From Eubacteriales bacterium (GTDB lineage Bacteria; Bacillota; Clostridia; Lachnospirales; Lachnospiraceae): a stretch of DNA of 47,963 bases. Where the stretch lies: NCBI GenBank assembly GCA_030527715.1, contig JAUNAF010000006.1, forward strand, positions 1-47,963, read 5' to 3'. The notes beneath the pieces are model-generated. The model was not told the origin of the DNA. It searched no databases and worked only from the letters and a program-made list of their open reading frames with translations. Position numbers and translations under genes: made by a program. Positions 32,451 through 41,424 of the stretch are shown here, piece by piece. How positions within the stretch are numbered: the first letter of the stretch is position 1; each line of letters starts with the position of its first letter.

Positions 32451-32474
32451 GGAGCTGTCCGAAAGGACAGCTCC
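32451..32474. terminator. Bidirectional terminator
   Basis: GGAGCTGTCC (32451-32460) and GGACAGCTCC (32465-32474), loop GAAA, with an A run before and a TTTT after; serves the PfkB gene (plus) and cdd (minus). Confidence 0.88.
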
Positions 32475-32485
32475 TCTTTTGCTGT

Positions 32486-32899
32486 TTACAGATTTTCCGC
32501 GCCAAAACCGTATGGCAGCAGTTCCTTCAGCTTCAGTATCTTGTACTCTGTCTCTGATTTTGCAAGGATCACCTCGAACGTTTCCGGATCACAGAACTCC
32601 TGCAGTACCTGGCGGCAGACTCCGCAGGGCGGACAGTAATCCACTTCGCCTTCTCCTTCAGCTTCTCTTCCTCCGACCACTGCAATCGTCTGTAAGGCGC
32701 GTTCTCCCTCTGACACTGCCTTGAATACCGCTGTGCGCTCTGCACAGTTGGTCGGTGTGTAAGCTGCATTCTCAATATTGCATCCGGTATAGATGCGGCC
32801 TTCCTTTGTCAGAAGTGCTGCACCAACCGCAAAGTGTGAGTACGGCACATATGCCTTCTCCCTGGCCTCAAATGCCGTACGGATCAATTTCTGAATCAT
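32486..32899 (-). CDS. cdd: Cytidine deaminase
   Basis: 137 residues, the homotetrameric small type. Converts cytidine and deoxycytidine to uridine and deoxyuridine, which feed pdp. Zinc ligands Cys52, Cys89 and Cys92 and the proton shuttle Glu54 ('NCAERTA', 'CPPCGVC') are all present, as is 'YSHFAVGAALL'. Follows deoB by 27 bp. Confidence 0.96.
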   Translation of the reverse strand: MIQKLIRTAFEAREKAYVPYSHFAVGAALLTKEGRIYTGCNIENAAYTPTNCAERTAVFKAVSEGERALQTIAVVGGREAEGEGEVDYCPPCGVCRQVLQEFCDPETFEVILAKSETEYKILKLKELLPYGFGAENL

Positions 32900-32926
32900 G
32901 GTAAACTCTGACCTTTCCGATAGCTC

Positions 32927-34099
32927 TTATCTGCAGATATTTTTCCAGAAGCTCTCGCCCTGAACGCTTCCCTTTGCACCAAGCATCTCCAGCACTGTGG
33001 AACCGATATTTGAGAAGGTATTTCCCGTTCCGAGATTTACATTCTCATTTACCGGTTTGCCGCAGATCAGCACCGGAATGCCCTCTCTGCTGTGGTCTGT
33101 GCCGCGGAATCCCGGATCACAACCATGGTCGGCGGTAATGATCAGCACATCATCTTCGCGCATATTTGCGAGGAAGGTGCCAAGCTGCTCATCAAATACG
33201 GTGGCTGCTTTTGCATATCCGTCGATATCATTTCTGTGACCGTAGAGCATATCAAAATCCACCAGGTTTACAAAGCACAGTCCGTGGAAATCCTCTTTCT
33301 GGAACTCCAGTGTCTTGTTCATACCGTCCACATTATTCTCAATGGAAACCGTCTTCTGCACATTCTTTCCGGCAAAGATATCATAGATCTTGCCGACACC
33401 GAGCGTATCATATCCCTCTCTCACCAGGACATCCATCATGGTATCCTTCGGCGGGATCAGCGAGAAGTCATGGCGGTGTGCCGTTCTCTGGTACTGTCCT
33501 GAAGTTCCGATAAACGGACGGGCAATAATACGTCCGACACCGTGCTCACCCTGCATGATGGCTCTGGACTTGCGGCAGATCTCGTAGAGTTCCTCCAGCG
33601 GAACTACATCCTCATGGGCAGCGATCTGCAATACACTGTCAGCTGAGGTGTATACGATCAGATCTCCGGTTTTTACATGCTCGTCACCGAAGTCACGGAT
33701 GACATCTGTTCCGGAATACGGACGGTTGCACAGAATCCCCCTTCCGGTGGCTCTGGAGATCTCATCCAGCACCTCCTGCGGAAATCCGTTCGGATAGGTC
33801 GGCATCGGCTTTTCTGAGATGATTCCCGCGATCTCCCAGTGACCGATCGTTGTATCCTTACCTCTGGAAGCCTCAAACAGCCTCAGATAGCTTCCGCAGA
33901 CTTCCGGCTGATTCTCGATCGGATCCACACCGTCAATGCAGAACAGGCCAAGCTTCTTCATGTTCGGCGTATGATATTCAGGTGATCTGCGGATCGTACC
34001 GAGGGTGTTGGAACCCTCATCTCCAAAATCCGCAGCATCCGGAGCATGTCCGATTCCAAAACTGTCCAGCACAATTACAAATACACGATTTACACTCAT
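32927..34099 (-). CDS. deoB: Phosphopentomutase
   Basis: 390 residues. Interconverts (deoxy)ribose 1-phosphate and 5-phosphate and so links nucleoside phosphorylase to deoC and the pentose phosphate pathway. The ATG at 34099 has AGAGGA at good distance; an earlier frame start at 34120 is less well placed. N-terminal 'VFVIVLDSFGIGHAPDA' carries the first metal Asp; 'DHGCDPGFRGTDHSREGIP' the later ligands; 'FEASRGKDTTIGHWE' has the phosphorylated Thr region. Operon with cdd; the cytidylate-kinase-like gene is upstream beyond a repeat element. Confidence 0.96.
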   Translation of the reverse strand: MSVNRVFVIVLDSFGIGHAPDAADFGDEGSNTLGTIRRSPEYHTPNMKKLGLFCIDGVDPIENQPEVCGSYLRLFEASRGKDTTIGHWEIAGIISEKPMPTYPNGFPQEVLDEISRATGRGILCNRPYSGTDVIRDFGDEHVKTGDLIVYTSADSVLQIAAHEDVVPLEELYEICRKSRAIMQGEHGVGRIIARPFIGTSGQYQRTAHRHDFSLIPPKDTMMDVLVREGYDTLGVGKIYDIFAGKNVQKTVSIENNVDGMNKTLEFQKEDFHGLCFVNLVDFDMLYGHRNDIDGYAKAATVFDEQLGTFLANMREDDVLIITADHGCDPGFRGTDHSREGIPVLICGKPVNENVNLGTGNTFSNIGSTVLEMLGAKGSVQGESFWKNICR

Positions 34100-34186
34100 T
34101 CCTTCTTCCTCTTCTTTCAAACTTTCTGTGGTTCAGGCAGAAACGGCACACTGCCTGCGCAATGTGCCGAAAACTGTTATATTTGC

Positions 34187-34243
34187 GCGTGCAGCGATGA
34201 GAATGCTGTACCTGCACTGGCATTCGAGGAGCACCGCGACAAC
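34187..34243 (-). repeat. Dispersed 57-bp quasi-palindromic repeat, copy 2
   Basis: Reverse-complement copy of the element at 23007-23063, with about 50 of 57 bases the same. It lies in the gap between the cytidylate-kinase-like gene and deoB. In this copy the inner stem TGTGC/GCACA is partly lost while the outer GAATGC/GCATTC is kept. Confidence 0.85.
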
Positions 34244-34276
34244 CTGAGAAACCCGCAAAGCATGTTTCTCAGAGTA

Positions 34277-34903
34277 TTATTCTCCGAAACGCACCTTGAG
34301 GTATGCCTCGATCGCAGATACACAGCCCTCAAATCCGAGTTTGCTGCTGTCCAGACACAGATCAAAGTTTCTGGCATCGTTCCACTCACGTCCAGTATAG
34401 TAGCGATAGAAATCACCGCGGAACTTATCCGTCTTTGCGACAAATTTTTCCAGATCCACACCGCTCATCGGATTGCGAAGTCTCGCCTGCTCCAGGCAGT
34501 AATCCTTCGGCGCATGAATGAATACGCTGACTGTCTCCGGTCTGTCTGCCAGAACAAAGTCTGCACAGCGTCCGATAAACACGGACGACCCCGGCTGATC
34601 AGCAAGATCACGGATAATTTTTGCCTGATAGTTGAACAGGTTCTGCGGTGAGGTAAATTCACTGCTGCTCGGCGGAAGCAGTTCCCCTCTGTAGATTTTC
34701 TTTGAGATACCGAAAAGCGTACCGTTTACCAGCTTCTCATCTGCCTGTGCAAACAGTGCTTCACTGATGCCGCTTTCATCCGAAGCACGGCGGATGATAT
34801 CTCTTCCGTAACACGGAATCCCCTGTTTCTCCGCAAACATTCCGGCGATCGTCTTTCCGCCGCTTCCGTACTGTCTGGAGATCGTAACGATATACTTGCT
34901 CAT
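34277..34903 (-). CDS. Cytidylate-kinase-like protein
   Basis: 208 residues. The ATG at 34903 follows GAGGAGGAG. The N-terminal P-loop 'TISRQYGSGGKTIAG' and the 'RCADFVLADRPETVSVFIHA' segment match the cytidylate-kinase-like family, which differs from the essential Cmk and is often found as extra copies in gut Firmicutes. It is probably a nucleotide or other phosphotransferase; the substrate is not proven. Located upstream of deoB and cdd, so a pyrimidine salvage link is reasonable. Confidence 0.8.
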   Translation of the reverse strand: MSKYIVTISRQYGSGGKTIAGMFAEKQGIPCYGRDIIRRASDESGISEALFAQADEKLVNGTLFGISKKIYRGELLPPSSSEFTSPQNLFNYQAKIIRDLADQPGSSVFIGRCADFVLADRPETVSVFIHAPKDYCLEQARLRNPMSGVDLEKFVAKTDKFRGDFYRYYTGREWNDARNFDLCLDSSKLGFEGCVSAIEAYLKVRFGE

Positions 34904-34959
34904 ATAACTCCTCCTCATCCGTCTGCAGGGTCTTCCCCTGCCTTTATACTAGAGTATTC

Positions 34960-35002
34960 AAGAAAAGATTTTTATGGATTATATCCACAAAAATCTTTTC
35001 TT
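34960..35002. other. Long AT-rich hairpin
   Basis: AAGAAAAGATTTTTATGGAT (34960-34979) pairs with 34983-35002 with a single A-C mismatch, loop TAT. It lies between livF (minus, ends 35068) and the cytidylate-kinase-like gene, so it may act as terminator of the liv operon although there is no separate U tract; the stem itself supplies U-rich arms on both strands. Confidence 0.5.
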
Positions 35003-35067
35003 CTCTTACTGCTAATATACTATTTTCACAAAGAAAGGTCAATAGTTATCCACGATTCGAAGGCTGT

Positions 35068-35778
35068 TTATTCACCAAGATAAGCCGCACGGATCGAATC
35101 GTCATTCATCAGATCTGCAGCAGCACCTGTGCGGACGATCTTGCCGGTCTCCAGTACATATGCACGGTCAGCAATAGAAAGAGCCTTCTTCGCATTCTGC
35201 TCAACCAGAAGCACCGTAGTTCCGCTCGCGCTTACGCTCTGGATAATATCAAAGATCTCATTTACAAAAATCGGAGAGAGTCCCATGGACGGCTCATCCA
35301 TCACAATGATCTTCGGTTTGGACATCAGTGCACGTCCCATCGCAAGCATCTGCTGCTCACCGCCGGACAGCGTACCTGCCAGCTGATTTTTACGTTCTTC
35401 CAGTCTCGGGAATCTGCTGTAGACCATCTGCAGGCTTTCCTCGATCTCATTCTTGTCGCTTCTGGAAAAGGCACCCATCTTCAGATTCTGATAAACTGAC
35501 ATGGAAGCAAAGACTCTTCGGCCTTCCGGAATATGTGCCATTCCCATAGATACGATCTTATGTGCCGGAATCTTTGTGATATCCTTTCCTTCAAAAACGA
35601 CGCTTCCCTTTTTCGGGGAAAGCAGTCCGGTGATGGTATGCAGGATCGTTGTCTTTCCCGCACCGTTTGCACCGATCAGCGCAATTACCTCGCCCTGATT
35701 TACTTCGAAGGAAACTCCCTTGATCGCCTGAATCATACCATAGTATACTTCCAGGTCCTTAATCTCAAGCATTGCCAT
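35068..35778 (-). CDS. livF: Branched-chain amino acid ABC transporter ATPase LivF
   Basis: 236 residues. Walker A 'GANGAGKTT', signature 'LSGGEQQMLAMGRAL', Walker B 'IIVMDEPSMGL', plus the LivF-type C-terminal 'VEQNAKKALSIADRAYVLETGK'. It pairs with LivG to drive import by the LivHM channel. Last gene of the liv operon, 14 bp after livG. Confidence 0.95.
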   Translation of the reverse strand: MAMLEIKDLEVYYGMIQAIKGVSFEVNQGEVIALIGANGAGKTTILHTITGLLSPKKGSVVFEGKDITKIPAHKIVSMGMAHIPEGRRVFASMSVYQNLKMGAFSRSDKNEIEESLQMVYSRFPRLEERKNQLAGTLSGGEQQMLAMGRALMSKPKIIVMDEPSMGLSPIFVNEIFDIIQSVSASGTTVLLVEQNAKKALSIADRAYVLETGKIVRTGAAADLMNDDSIRAAYLGE

Positions 35779-35792
35779 CTGTCATTTCCTCC

Positions 35793-36554
35793 CTATTCTC
35801 CAAGGTATGCAGTGATTACCTGCGGATTCTTCAGTACTTCGGCTGTCTCACCCTGACAGAGCACCTCACCGAAGTTCAGCACGGTCAGCTTCTCGCAGAT
35901 ACCGGAAACCAGCTTCATATCATGCTCGATCAGAAGGATCGTCATATCAAAGTGATCACGCACAAAATGAATCGTATCCATCAGTTCCACAGTCTCATTC
36001 GGGTTCATTCCGGCTGCCGGCTCATCCAGGAGCAGAAGCTTCGGATTGGTTGCCATCGCTCTGGCGATTTCCAGCTTTCTCTGTTTACCGTAAGGAAGAT
36101 TTTTTGCAAGAGCATCCGCTTCCTTATCCAGATCAAATACCTTCAGCAGCTCCATCGCACGCTCATTCATCTCTTTTTCCGTCTTGCGGTAAGCCGGTGT
36201 GCGGAAGATTCCTGCAAGGGTAGAATATTTGTAATTATTGTGCAGACCAACCTTAACATTGTCCAGAACCGTCATCTGCGTGAAAAGACGGATATTCTGG
36301 AAGGTACGTGCAATACCGGTCTTATTGATCTCGATCGTAGACTTTCCGGTGATATCCTCTCCATCCAGCAGAATGAATCCCTCACTCGGCTTGTAGACAC
36401 CGGTCAGCAGATTGAAGACCGTGGTCTTACCTGCTCCGTTCGGTCCGATCAGACCATAGAGCTCTCCCTTTTCGATTTTCATGTTGAACTCATTTACCGC
36501 ACGCAGTCCGCCGAAGGAGATACCCAGATTTCTTGTTTCCAGCATTGGTGCCAT
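35793..36554 (-). CDS. livG: Branched-chain amino acid ABC transporter ATPase LivG
   Basis: 253 residues. The ATG at 36554 has AAGGAGGGG; the longer frame to 36596 lies within livM. Walker A 'GPNGAGKTT', the LivG-specific signature 'LPYGKQRKLEIARAM' and Walker B 'LLLLDEPAAGM' are present, with the family end 'EHDMKLVSGICEKLTVLNFG'. Start and livM stop are one base apart. Confidence 0.95.
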   Translation of the reverse strand: MAPMLETRNLGISFGGLRAVNEFNMKIEKGELYGLIGPNGAGKTTVFNLLTGVYKPSEGFILLDGEDITGKSTIEINKTGIARTFQNIRLFTQMTVLDNVKVGLHNNYKYSTLAGIFRTPAYRKTEKEMNERAMELLKVFDLDKEADALAKNLPYGKQRKLEIARAMATNPKLLLLDEPAAGMNPNETVELMDTIHFVRDHFDMTILLIEHDMKLVSGICEKLTVLNFGEVLCQGETAEVLKNPQVITAYLGE

Positions 36555-36555
36555 C

Positions 36556-37614
36556 TTATTTCCCCTCCTTCGCAGATTTATTAAAGATACGTCCAAGATA
36601 ACGCTCTCTCCACTCCAGAGCCTTCGGAGCCCAGTTGAAGAGCATCATGACGATCAGGATGATCGCATAGATCAGCATACGCAGATCTGCCAGACCTCTC
36701 AGAAGCTCCGGGAGCACGGTCAGCAGAACTGCCGCGATGATGGAACCTCTCATATTTCCGATTCCACCGAGTACTACAAATACCAGTACCAGGATGGATG
36801 TATTAAAGTTGAACTTTGACGCCTGCAGTGTTGCAAGGTTATGTGAGTACAGAGCTCCTGCAGCTCCTGCAAGTGCTGCTGAGATCGTGAACGCCATCAG
36901 CTTATATTTGGTAATGCTGATGCCGACCGTACTTGCTGCGATTCGGTTGTCGCGGATCGCCTGGATCGCACGTCCGTCTCTGGAATCGATCAGATTCAGC
37001 ACGATGAACAATGTGATCAGAATCAGGATCACTCCGATCAGGAAGCTGGAATCCTTCGTCACTCCGGTGATACCCTGCGGACCATTCAGAAGCACCTGTC
37101 CGTCCGGCTCCATACCGAGGGAAAACTGATCCTTCATTGTAAAATGGAAGCCATGGCTGTCCTTGCCGATATAGAAGGCATTGACCACGTTTTTGATGAT
37201 CTCACCGAAAGCCAGGGTTACGATCGCAAGGTAATCTCCCTTCAGTCGCAGAACCGGAATACCGATCAGCAGTCCGAACAGAGCTGCCATCGCTGCGCCG
37301 ATCAGGATCGCCAGCGTAAAGCGGATCGGAGTAGCAGTGATCGCATCTGAGGTACACTTTGTAAACAGTGCACTGGCAAACGCGCCGACGCACATAAATC
37401 CTGCATGACCCAGACTCAGCTCGCCTGAGATACCTACCACAAGGTTCAGAGACAGTGCAAGGATCACATAGACACAGATCGGAACAAGCAGTCCCTTGAA
37501 CAGACTGGAGATATGTCCCGTGCTCACCATTGCCTGTACGATCACAAATGCTGCGATAACAATAAGGTAGGTGATCAGATTTGATTTTGTTTTTTTTGTC
37601 ATCTTATTCATCAT
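36556..37614 (-). CDS. livM: Branched-chain amino acid ABC transporter permease LivM
   Basis: 352 residues, about nine to ten membrane segments; 'SLGHAGFMCVGAFASALF' and 'AIRDNRIAASTVGISITKYKL' are the LivM signature parts (EAA-like loop). The first two codons are both ATG; the second (37611) is better spaced from GGTG. It begins six bases from the livH stop. Confidence 0.93.
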   Translation of the reverse strand: MMNKMTKKTKSNLITYLIVIAAFVIVQAMVSTGHISSLFKGLLVPICVYVILALSLNLVVGISGELSLGHAGFMCVGAFASALFTKCTSDAITATPIRFTLAILIGAAMAALFGLLIGIPVLRLKGDYLAIVTLAFGEIIKNVVNAFYIGKDSHGFHFTMKDQFSLGMEPDGQVLLNGPQGITGVTKDSSFLIGVILILITLFIVLNLIDSRDGRAIQAIRDNRIAASTVGISITKYKLMAFTISAALAGAAGALYSHNLATLQASKFNFNTSILVLVFVVLGGIGNMRGSIIAAVLLTVLPELLRGLADLRMLIYAIILIVMMLFNWAPKALEWRERYLGRIFNKSAKEGK

Positions 37615-37619
37615 ATCAC

Positions 37620-38504
37620 CTACACTTTCTCCTGAATCTGTTTGCCAAGCAGTCCTGTCGGCTTCACCAGAAGCACAATGATCAGCACTGCAAATACGAT
37701 TGCATCTGCCAGCTGTGAGGAAATATATGCCTTACCCAGGATCTCGATCACTCCGAGAAGAATACCTCCGATCATAGCTCCCGGGATAGATCCGATGCCT
37801 CCGAATACCGCTGCCACGAATGCTTTGATACCCGGCATGGAACCGGTGTACGGTGTCAGGGACGGATAGGAGGAACAGAGCAGTACGCCTGCGACTGCTG
37901 CAAGTCCGGAACCGATCGCGAAGGTCAGTGCGATCGTTCCGTTTACGTTGATACCCATCAGCTGAGCAGCGCCCTTATCCTCTGCCACTGCCAGCATAGC
38001 CTGTCCTGCCTTTGTCTTGTTGATAAACAGAGTCAGCACGATCATGATGATCACGCTGCACAGAATCGTTGCGATCGCCTCACCGGTGATCGTCAGTGCG
38101 CCGTCAGCCAGCTTCAGATCCGGGATCGGAACGACCGTCTGGAAGCTCTTCGGATTAGAGCCGAAGATCAGAAGCACGATATTCTGAAGCAGGTAGCTCA
38201 CACCGATCGCAGTGATCAGTACCGCAAGCGGAGAAGCCGCATTTCTCAGCGGCCGGTAAGCAACTGATTCGATCACAATTCCAAGCACTGTACATACCAC
38301 AATGGCAGCGAGCACCGCAACAAACGGGTTCGCATTCAAATTCAGAACCAGCATAAGGCATGCATAGCCGCCTACCATGATGACATCACCATGTGCAAAA
38401 TTCAGCATTTTGGCAATTCCGTATACCATTGTATAGCCTAACGCAATTATGGCATATACACTGCCAAGGCTGATACCGTTAATCAGATAAGATAAAAAGC
38501 TCAT
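37620..38504 (-). CDS. livH: Branched-chain amino acid ABC transporter permease LivH
   Basis: 294 residues, about eight membrane segments. 'GSVYAIIALGYTMVYGIAKMLNFAHGD' is cut here to its key part 'GYTMVYGIAKMLNFAHG', and 'VAEDKGAAQLMGINV' is the cytoplasmic loop that contacts the ATPase. It is preceded by a hairpin that separates it from livK. Confidence 0.93.
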   Translation of the reverse strand: MSFLSYLINGISLGSVYAIIALGYTMVYGIAKMLNFAHGDVIMVGGYACLMLVLNLNANPFVAVLAAIVVCTVLGIVIESVAYRPLRNAASPLAVLITAIGVSYLLQNIVLLIFGSNPKSFQTVVPIPDLKLADGALTITGEAIATILCSVIIMIVLTLFINKTKAGQAMLAVAEDKGAAQLMGINVNGTIALTFAIGSGLAAVAGVLLCSSYPSLTPYTGSMPGIKAFVAAVFGGIGSIPGAMIGGILLGVIEILGKAYISSQLADAIVFAVLIIVLLVKPTGLLGKQIQEKV

Positions 38505-38530
38505 AGTCTACCTCATTTTCTCTTGCAAAA

Positions 38531-38561
38531 ACAGGGGGGATGCCCATGCACTCCCCCCTGT
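38531..38561 (-). terminator. Partial terminator between livK and livH
   Basis: ACAGGGGGGA (38531-38540) pairs with TCCCCCCTGT (38552-38561); U run on the minus strand. It lies within the liv operon after the binding-protein gene and probably reduces expression of the downstream genes. Confidence 0.75.
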
Positions 38562-38587
38562 CAGGCTCTTAAAGAGCGATAAGTCTG

Positions 38588-39736
38588 TTACATTCCCTTG
38601 TAAGCGCCATTCTCAATAACGACAGCCTTCGGATCCTTGGACGGCTCACCGCTTGCATCCCAGGTCATGCCTGTACCGGTCACACCGTCGATAGAAATCT
38701 CAGTCATAGCAACCTTCAGAAGATCACAAACTTCGCTTGCATCCATATCTGCTGTAATGCCAGCCTTCTCGATAGCTGCTGCGATCGCATAAACACCATC
38801 GTAAGCATCAGCTGCGAACTGGTTCGGCACTTCATTGTGGAGCTCCTGATATTTTGCTACAAAGTTCTTTGTACGCTCATCCTCAGCATCTGCAGAGAAC
38901 GGAGTAAGAAGCATAACACCCTCTGTAAGGCTGGTGTCAAATCCTTCTACAGTAAGGATACCGTCCATACCGTCTACACCAAACCACTTCGGAGCGAAGC
39001 CCATAGCATCTGCCTGTGTGAACACAAGTGCGATCTCGTTATAGTAGAACGGAAGGAATACCAGCTCTGCGCCGGACTCTTTAGCCTTCTGCAGCTGTAC
39101 AGAGAAATCAGTCTTGCTGTCTGCGGTAAATGCCTCAGCACAAACGATCTCGAACGGCTGGTTTGCAGCCTCTGCCTGGAAGGTAGCATATACACCTGAA
39201 GAGTATACATCAGAGCTGTCATAGATTACAGCGATCTTCTCTGCGAGACCATTCTCACCGATGTATTTTGCAGATGCAGTACCCTGATCCGGATCAGAGA
39301 AGCATACACGGAAAGCGTTGTCGCCTGCAGTGATACAGTCAACTGCAGATCCGGACGGAGTCAGAAGGAACATGTTGTCGTTCACTGCCTCAGCCTCTAC
39401 AGCGATACACGGACCGGATGTAACGGTTCCGAGGAATGCCTGCATACCCCAGTCTTTTAATGTGTTGTAAGCATTGACAGCCTTCTCTGCGTCATGCTCG
39501 TCATCCTGCGGATTGAACTCAAGCATAACACCGTTTGCACCGCCTGCTTCGTTGATCTCATCTACAGCGATCTGTGCAGCGTTCATAACTGCGTTTCCGT
39601 AAGTTGCTGCCGGACCGGTCATCGGGCCGCTGGAACCGATCTTAAAGGTATCCTCTGCTGCTGCGCCGACAGAAAGTGCTCCTGCTGTAAGTGCAGCTGC
39701 TGTCATAATACCGAGTACTTTACCGAATTTTTTCAT
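38588..39736 (-). CDS. livK: Branched-chain amino acid-type ABC binding protein LivK
   Basis: 382 residues. After a signal peptide (cleavage near residue 27, GAAAEDT) come 'FKIGSSGPMTGPAATYGNAVMN' and 'AVDEINEAGGANGVMLE', the standard LivK/LivJ start, and 'NQFAADAYDGVYAIAAAIEKAG' near the end. There is no lipobox Cys, so it would be secreted rather than lipid-anchored in a monoderm. Ligand is likely a branched-chain amino acid or related compound, as judged from the operon; other small ligands are possible. Strong AAGGAGGAG site and a good promoter. Confidence 0.9.
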   Translation of the reverse strand: MKKFGKVLGIMTAAALTAGALSVGAAAEDTFKIGSSGPMTGPAATYGNAVMNAAQIAVDEINEAGGANGVMLEFNPQDDEHDAEKAVNAYNTLKDWGMQAFLGTVTSGPCIAVEAEAVNDNMFLLTPSGSAVDCITAGDNAFRVCFSDPDQGTASAKYIGENGLAEKIAVIYDSSDVYSSGVYATFQAEAANQPFEIVCAEAFTADSKTDFSVQLQKAKESGAELVFLPFYYNEIALVFTQADAMGFAPKWFGVDGMDGILTVEGFDTSLTEGVMLLTPFSADAEDERTKNFVAKYQELHNEVPNQFAADAYDGVYAIAAAIEKAGITADMDASEVCDLLKVAMTEISIDGVTGTGMTWDASGEPSKDPKAVVIENGAYKGM

Positions 39737-39770
39737 TTTTGCTCCTCCTTATTCTCAAAATATTTCTTCT

Positions 39771-39800
39771 ATTCTATCCCATGACACTTTAAATTGTCAA
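39771..39800 (-). promoter_or_regulatory. Promoter of the liv operon
   Basis: TTGACA (39800-39795), 18-bp spacer, TAGAAT (39776-39771), right after the proS stop codon. Confidence 0.7.
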
Positions 39801-39806
39801 TGAGAA

Positions 39807-41246
39807 TTAGTACGCTTTACCCCAGTAAACTAATTTTTTCGCCGGCTTTCCGCAGTAAATGCAGGTATCAGCGATCGTTTCCTGTTCGAACGGCATACAT
39901 CTGGAGGTCACTCCTGCTTCTTCCTTCAGTGCATCCTCGCACTCCTGGCATCCGCACCACATTGCCTTGATGAATCCCGGCTTCTCTGCTGCGATCTTCT
40001 TGAATCCTTCCAGCTCTGTTGCCTCGTAGGTGTGTGCCTCGCGGTGTGCGCGTGCGCGCTCAAGCATATCGTTCTGGATACACTCAAGTACCTCTGCAAC
40101 CTTGTTCGGAAGCTCATCGATCTGTACGGTGATCTTTTCTCTGGTATCACGACGCACGATCACAGCGTTACCTGCCTCAATATCCTTCGGTCCAAGCTCG
40201 ATACGAACCGGAATACCTCTCATCTCCTGCTCGGAGAACTTCCATCCCGGGCTCTTGTCTGCATCATCCAGACGGGCACGAAGACCGGACTGTACCAGAG
40301 CTGCTCTGATCTCCTCAGCCTTTGCAAGAACGCCCTCCTGCTGCTGACGGATCGGAATCACCATTACCTGTGTCGGTGCAATGCGCGGCGGCAGAACCAG
40401 TCCGCTGTTGTCACCGTGTACCATGATGATCGCACCGATCATACGGGTGGTCATACCCCAGGAAGTCTGGTGTACATATTTTAAAGTATTGTCCTTTGCT
40501 GCATACTGAATGCCGAATGCCTTTGCAAAGCCGTCGCCGAAGTTATGGCTGGTACCGGACTGAAGTGCCTTACCGTCATGCATCAGAGACTCGATCGTGT
40601 AGGTAGCCTCAGCACCTGCAAATTTCTCCTTGTCTGTCTTTCTTCCCTTGATCACCGGAATTGCCAGAACCTGCTCGCAGAAATCTGCGTATACATTCAG
40701 CATCTGGATCGTGCGCTCCTCTGCCTCCTCAGCAGTTGCATGAGCGGTATGTCCCTCCTGCCACAGGAACTCTCTGGAGCGCAGGAACGGTCTGGTCGTT
40801 TTCTCCCATCTTACTACAGAGCACCACTGATTATATACCTTCGGAAGATCACGGTAGGACTGAATATCATTTGCATAGAAGTCACAGAACAGTGTCTCAG
40901 AAGTCGGACGTACACACATGCGCTCCTGCAGCGGCTCAAGTCCGCCGTGAGTCACCCATGCAACCTCCGGTGCAAATCCTTCTACGTGATCCTTCTCCTT
41001 CTGCAGAAGACTCTCCGGAATGAACATCGGAAGATATACATTCTCAACACCGGTCTCCTTAAATCTGCGGTCCAGCTCATGCTGAATATTCTCCCAGATC
41101 GCATAGCCTGCCGGCTTGATGACCATGCAGCCCTTAACGCTGGTGTAATCGATCAGCTCAGCCTTCTTTACTACGTCTGTATACCACTGCGCGAAATCTT
41201 CCTCCATAGAGGTGATCGCTTCTACTAATTTCTTATCCTTTGCCAT
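39807..41246 (-). CDS. proS: Prolyl-tRNA synthetase, eukaryote/archaea-like short type
   Basis: 479 residues. It charges tRNA-Pro. Class II motifs are seen in '[12 protein letters not shown]', '[29 protein letters not shown]' (core shown as '[11 protein letters not shown]') and '[13 protein letters not shown]'. The C-terminal zinc-like domain ends in '[18 protein letters not shown]', as in the archaeal/eukaryotic-like (ProS type 3) group. The editing insertion of the usual bacterial enzyme, about 180 residues long, is absent. Homologous forms occur in many clostridia. No T-box was found in the short leader; it has a strong promoter at 41296-41324. Confidence 0.95.
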   Translation of the reverse strand: MAKDKKLVEAITSMEEDFAQWYTDVVKKAELIDYTSVKGCMVIKPAGYAIWENIQHELDRRFKETGVENVYLPMFIPESLLQKEKDHVEGFAPEVAWVTHGGLEPLQERMCVRPTSETLFCDFYANDIQSYRDLPKVYNQWCSVVRWEKTTRPFLRSREFLWQEGHTAHATAEEAEERTIQMLNVYADFCEQVLAIPVIKGRKTDKEKFAGAEATYTIESLMHDGKALQSGTSHNFGDGFAKAFGIQYAAKDNTLKYVHQTSWGMTTRMIGAIIMVHGDNSGLVLPPRIAPTQVMVIPIRQQQEGVLAKAEEIRAALVQSGLRARLDDADKSPGWKFSEQEMRGIPVRIELGPKDIEAGNAVIVRRDTREKITVQIDELPNKVAEVLECIQNDMLERARAHREAHTYEATELEGFKKIAAEKPGFIKAMWCGCQECEDALKEEAGVTSRCMPFEQETIADTCIYCGKPAKKLVYWGKAY

Positions 41247-41295
41247 GATTCTCTCACTTTCTTATAATCTGATAAGGTCTGATTACCTGCCAACT

Positions 41296-41324
41296 ATGAT
41301 ACGAATTTTGACGCATTTTGTCAA
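41296..41324 (-). promoter_or_regulatory. Promoter of proS
   Basis: TTGACA (41324-41319), 17-bp spacer, TATCAT (41301-41296), leader about 45 nt. Confidence 0.7.
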
Positions 41325-41352
41325 GAAAATCGCACCTTCCGCATATTTTTCG

Positions 41353-41381
41353 TTGTTTTTCCGTCTCCCCTGTACTATAAT
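41353..41381 (+). promoter_or_regulatory. Promoter of the DUF402 gene
   Basis: TTGTTT (41353-41358), 17-bp spacer, TATAAT (41376-41381). Confidence 0.65.
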
Positions 41382-41424
41382 TGTGAAAAACCAAAAACGG
41401 CTGTTTTTTCAAAGGAGGTAGTCC

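Noticed and set aside
34185-34247. Small protein in the repeat (MRMLYLHWHSRS type)
   Set aside because: The frame repeats in each copy only because the DNA element repeats; no ribosome site, and the copies sit in different contexts.
41247-41330. T-box leader for proS
   Set aside because: The leader between promoter and start is about 45 nt, too short, with no T-box sequence.
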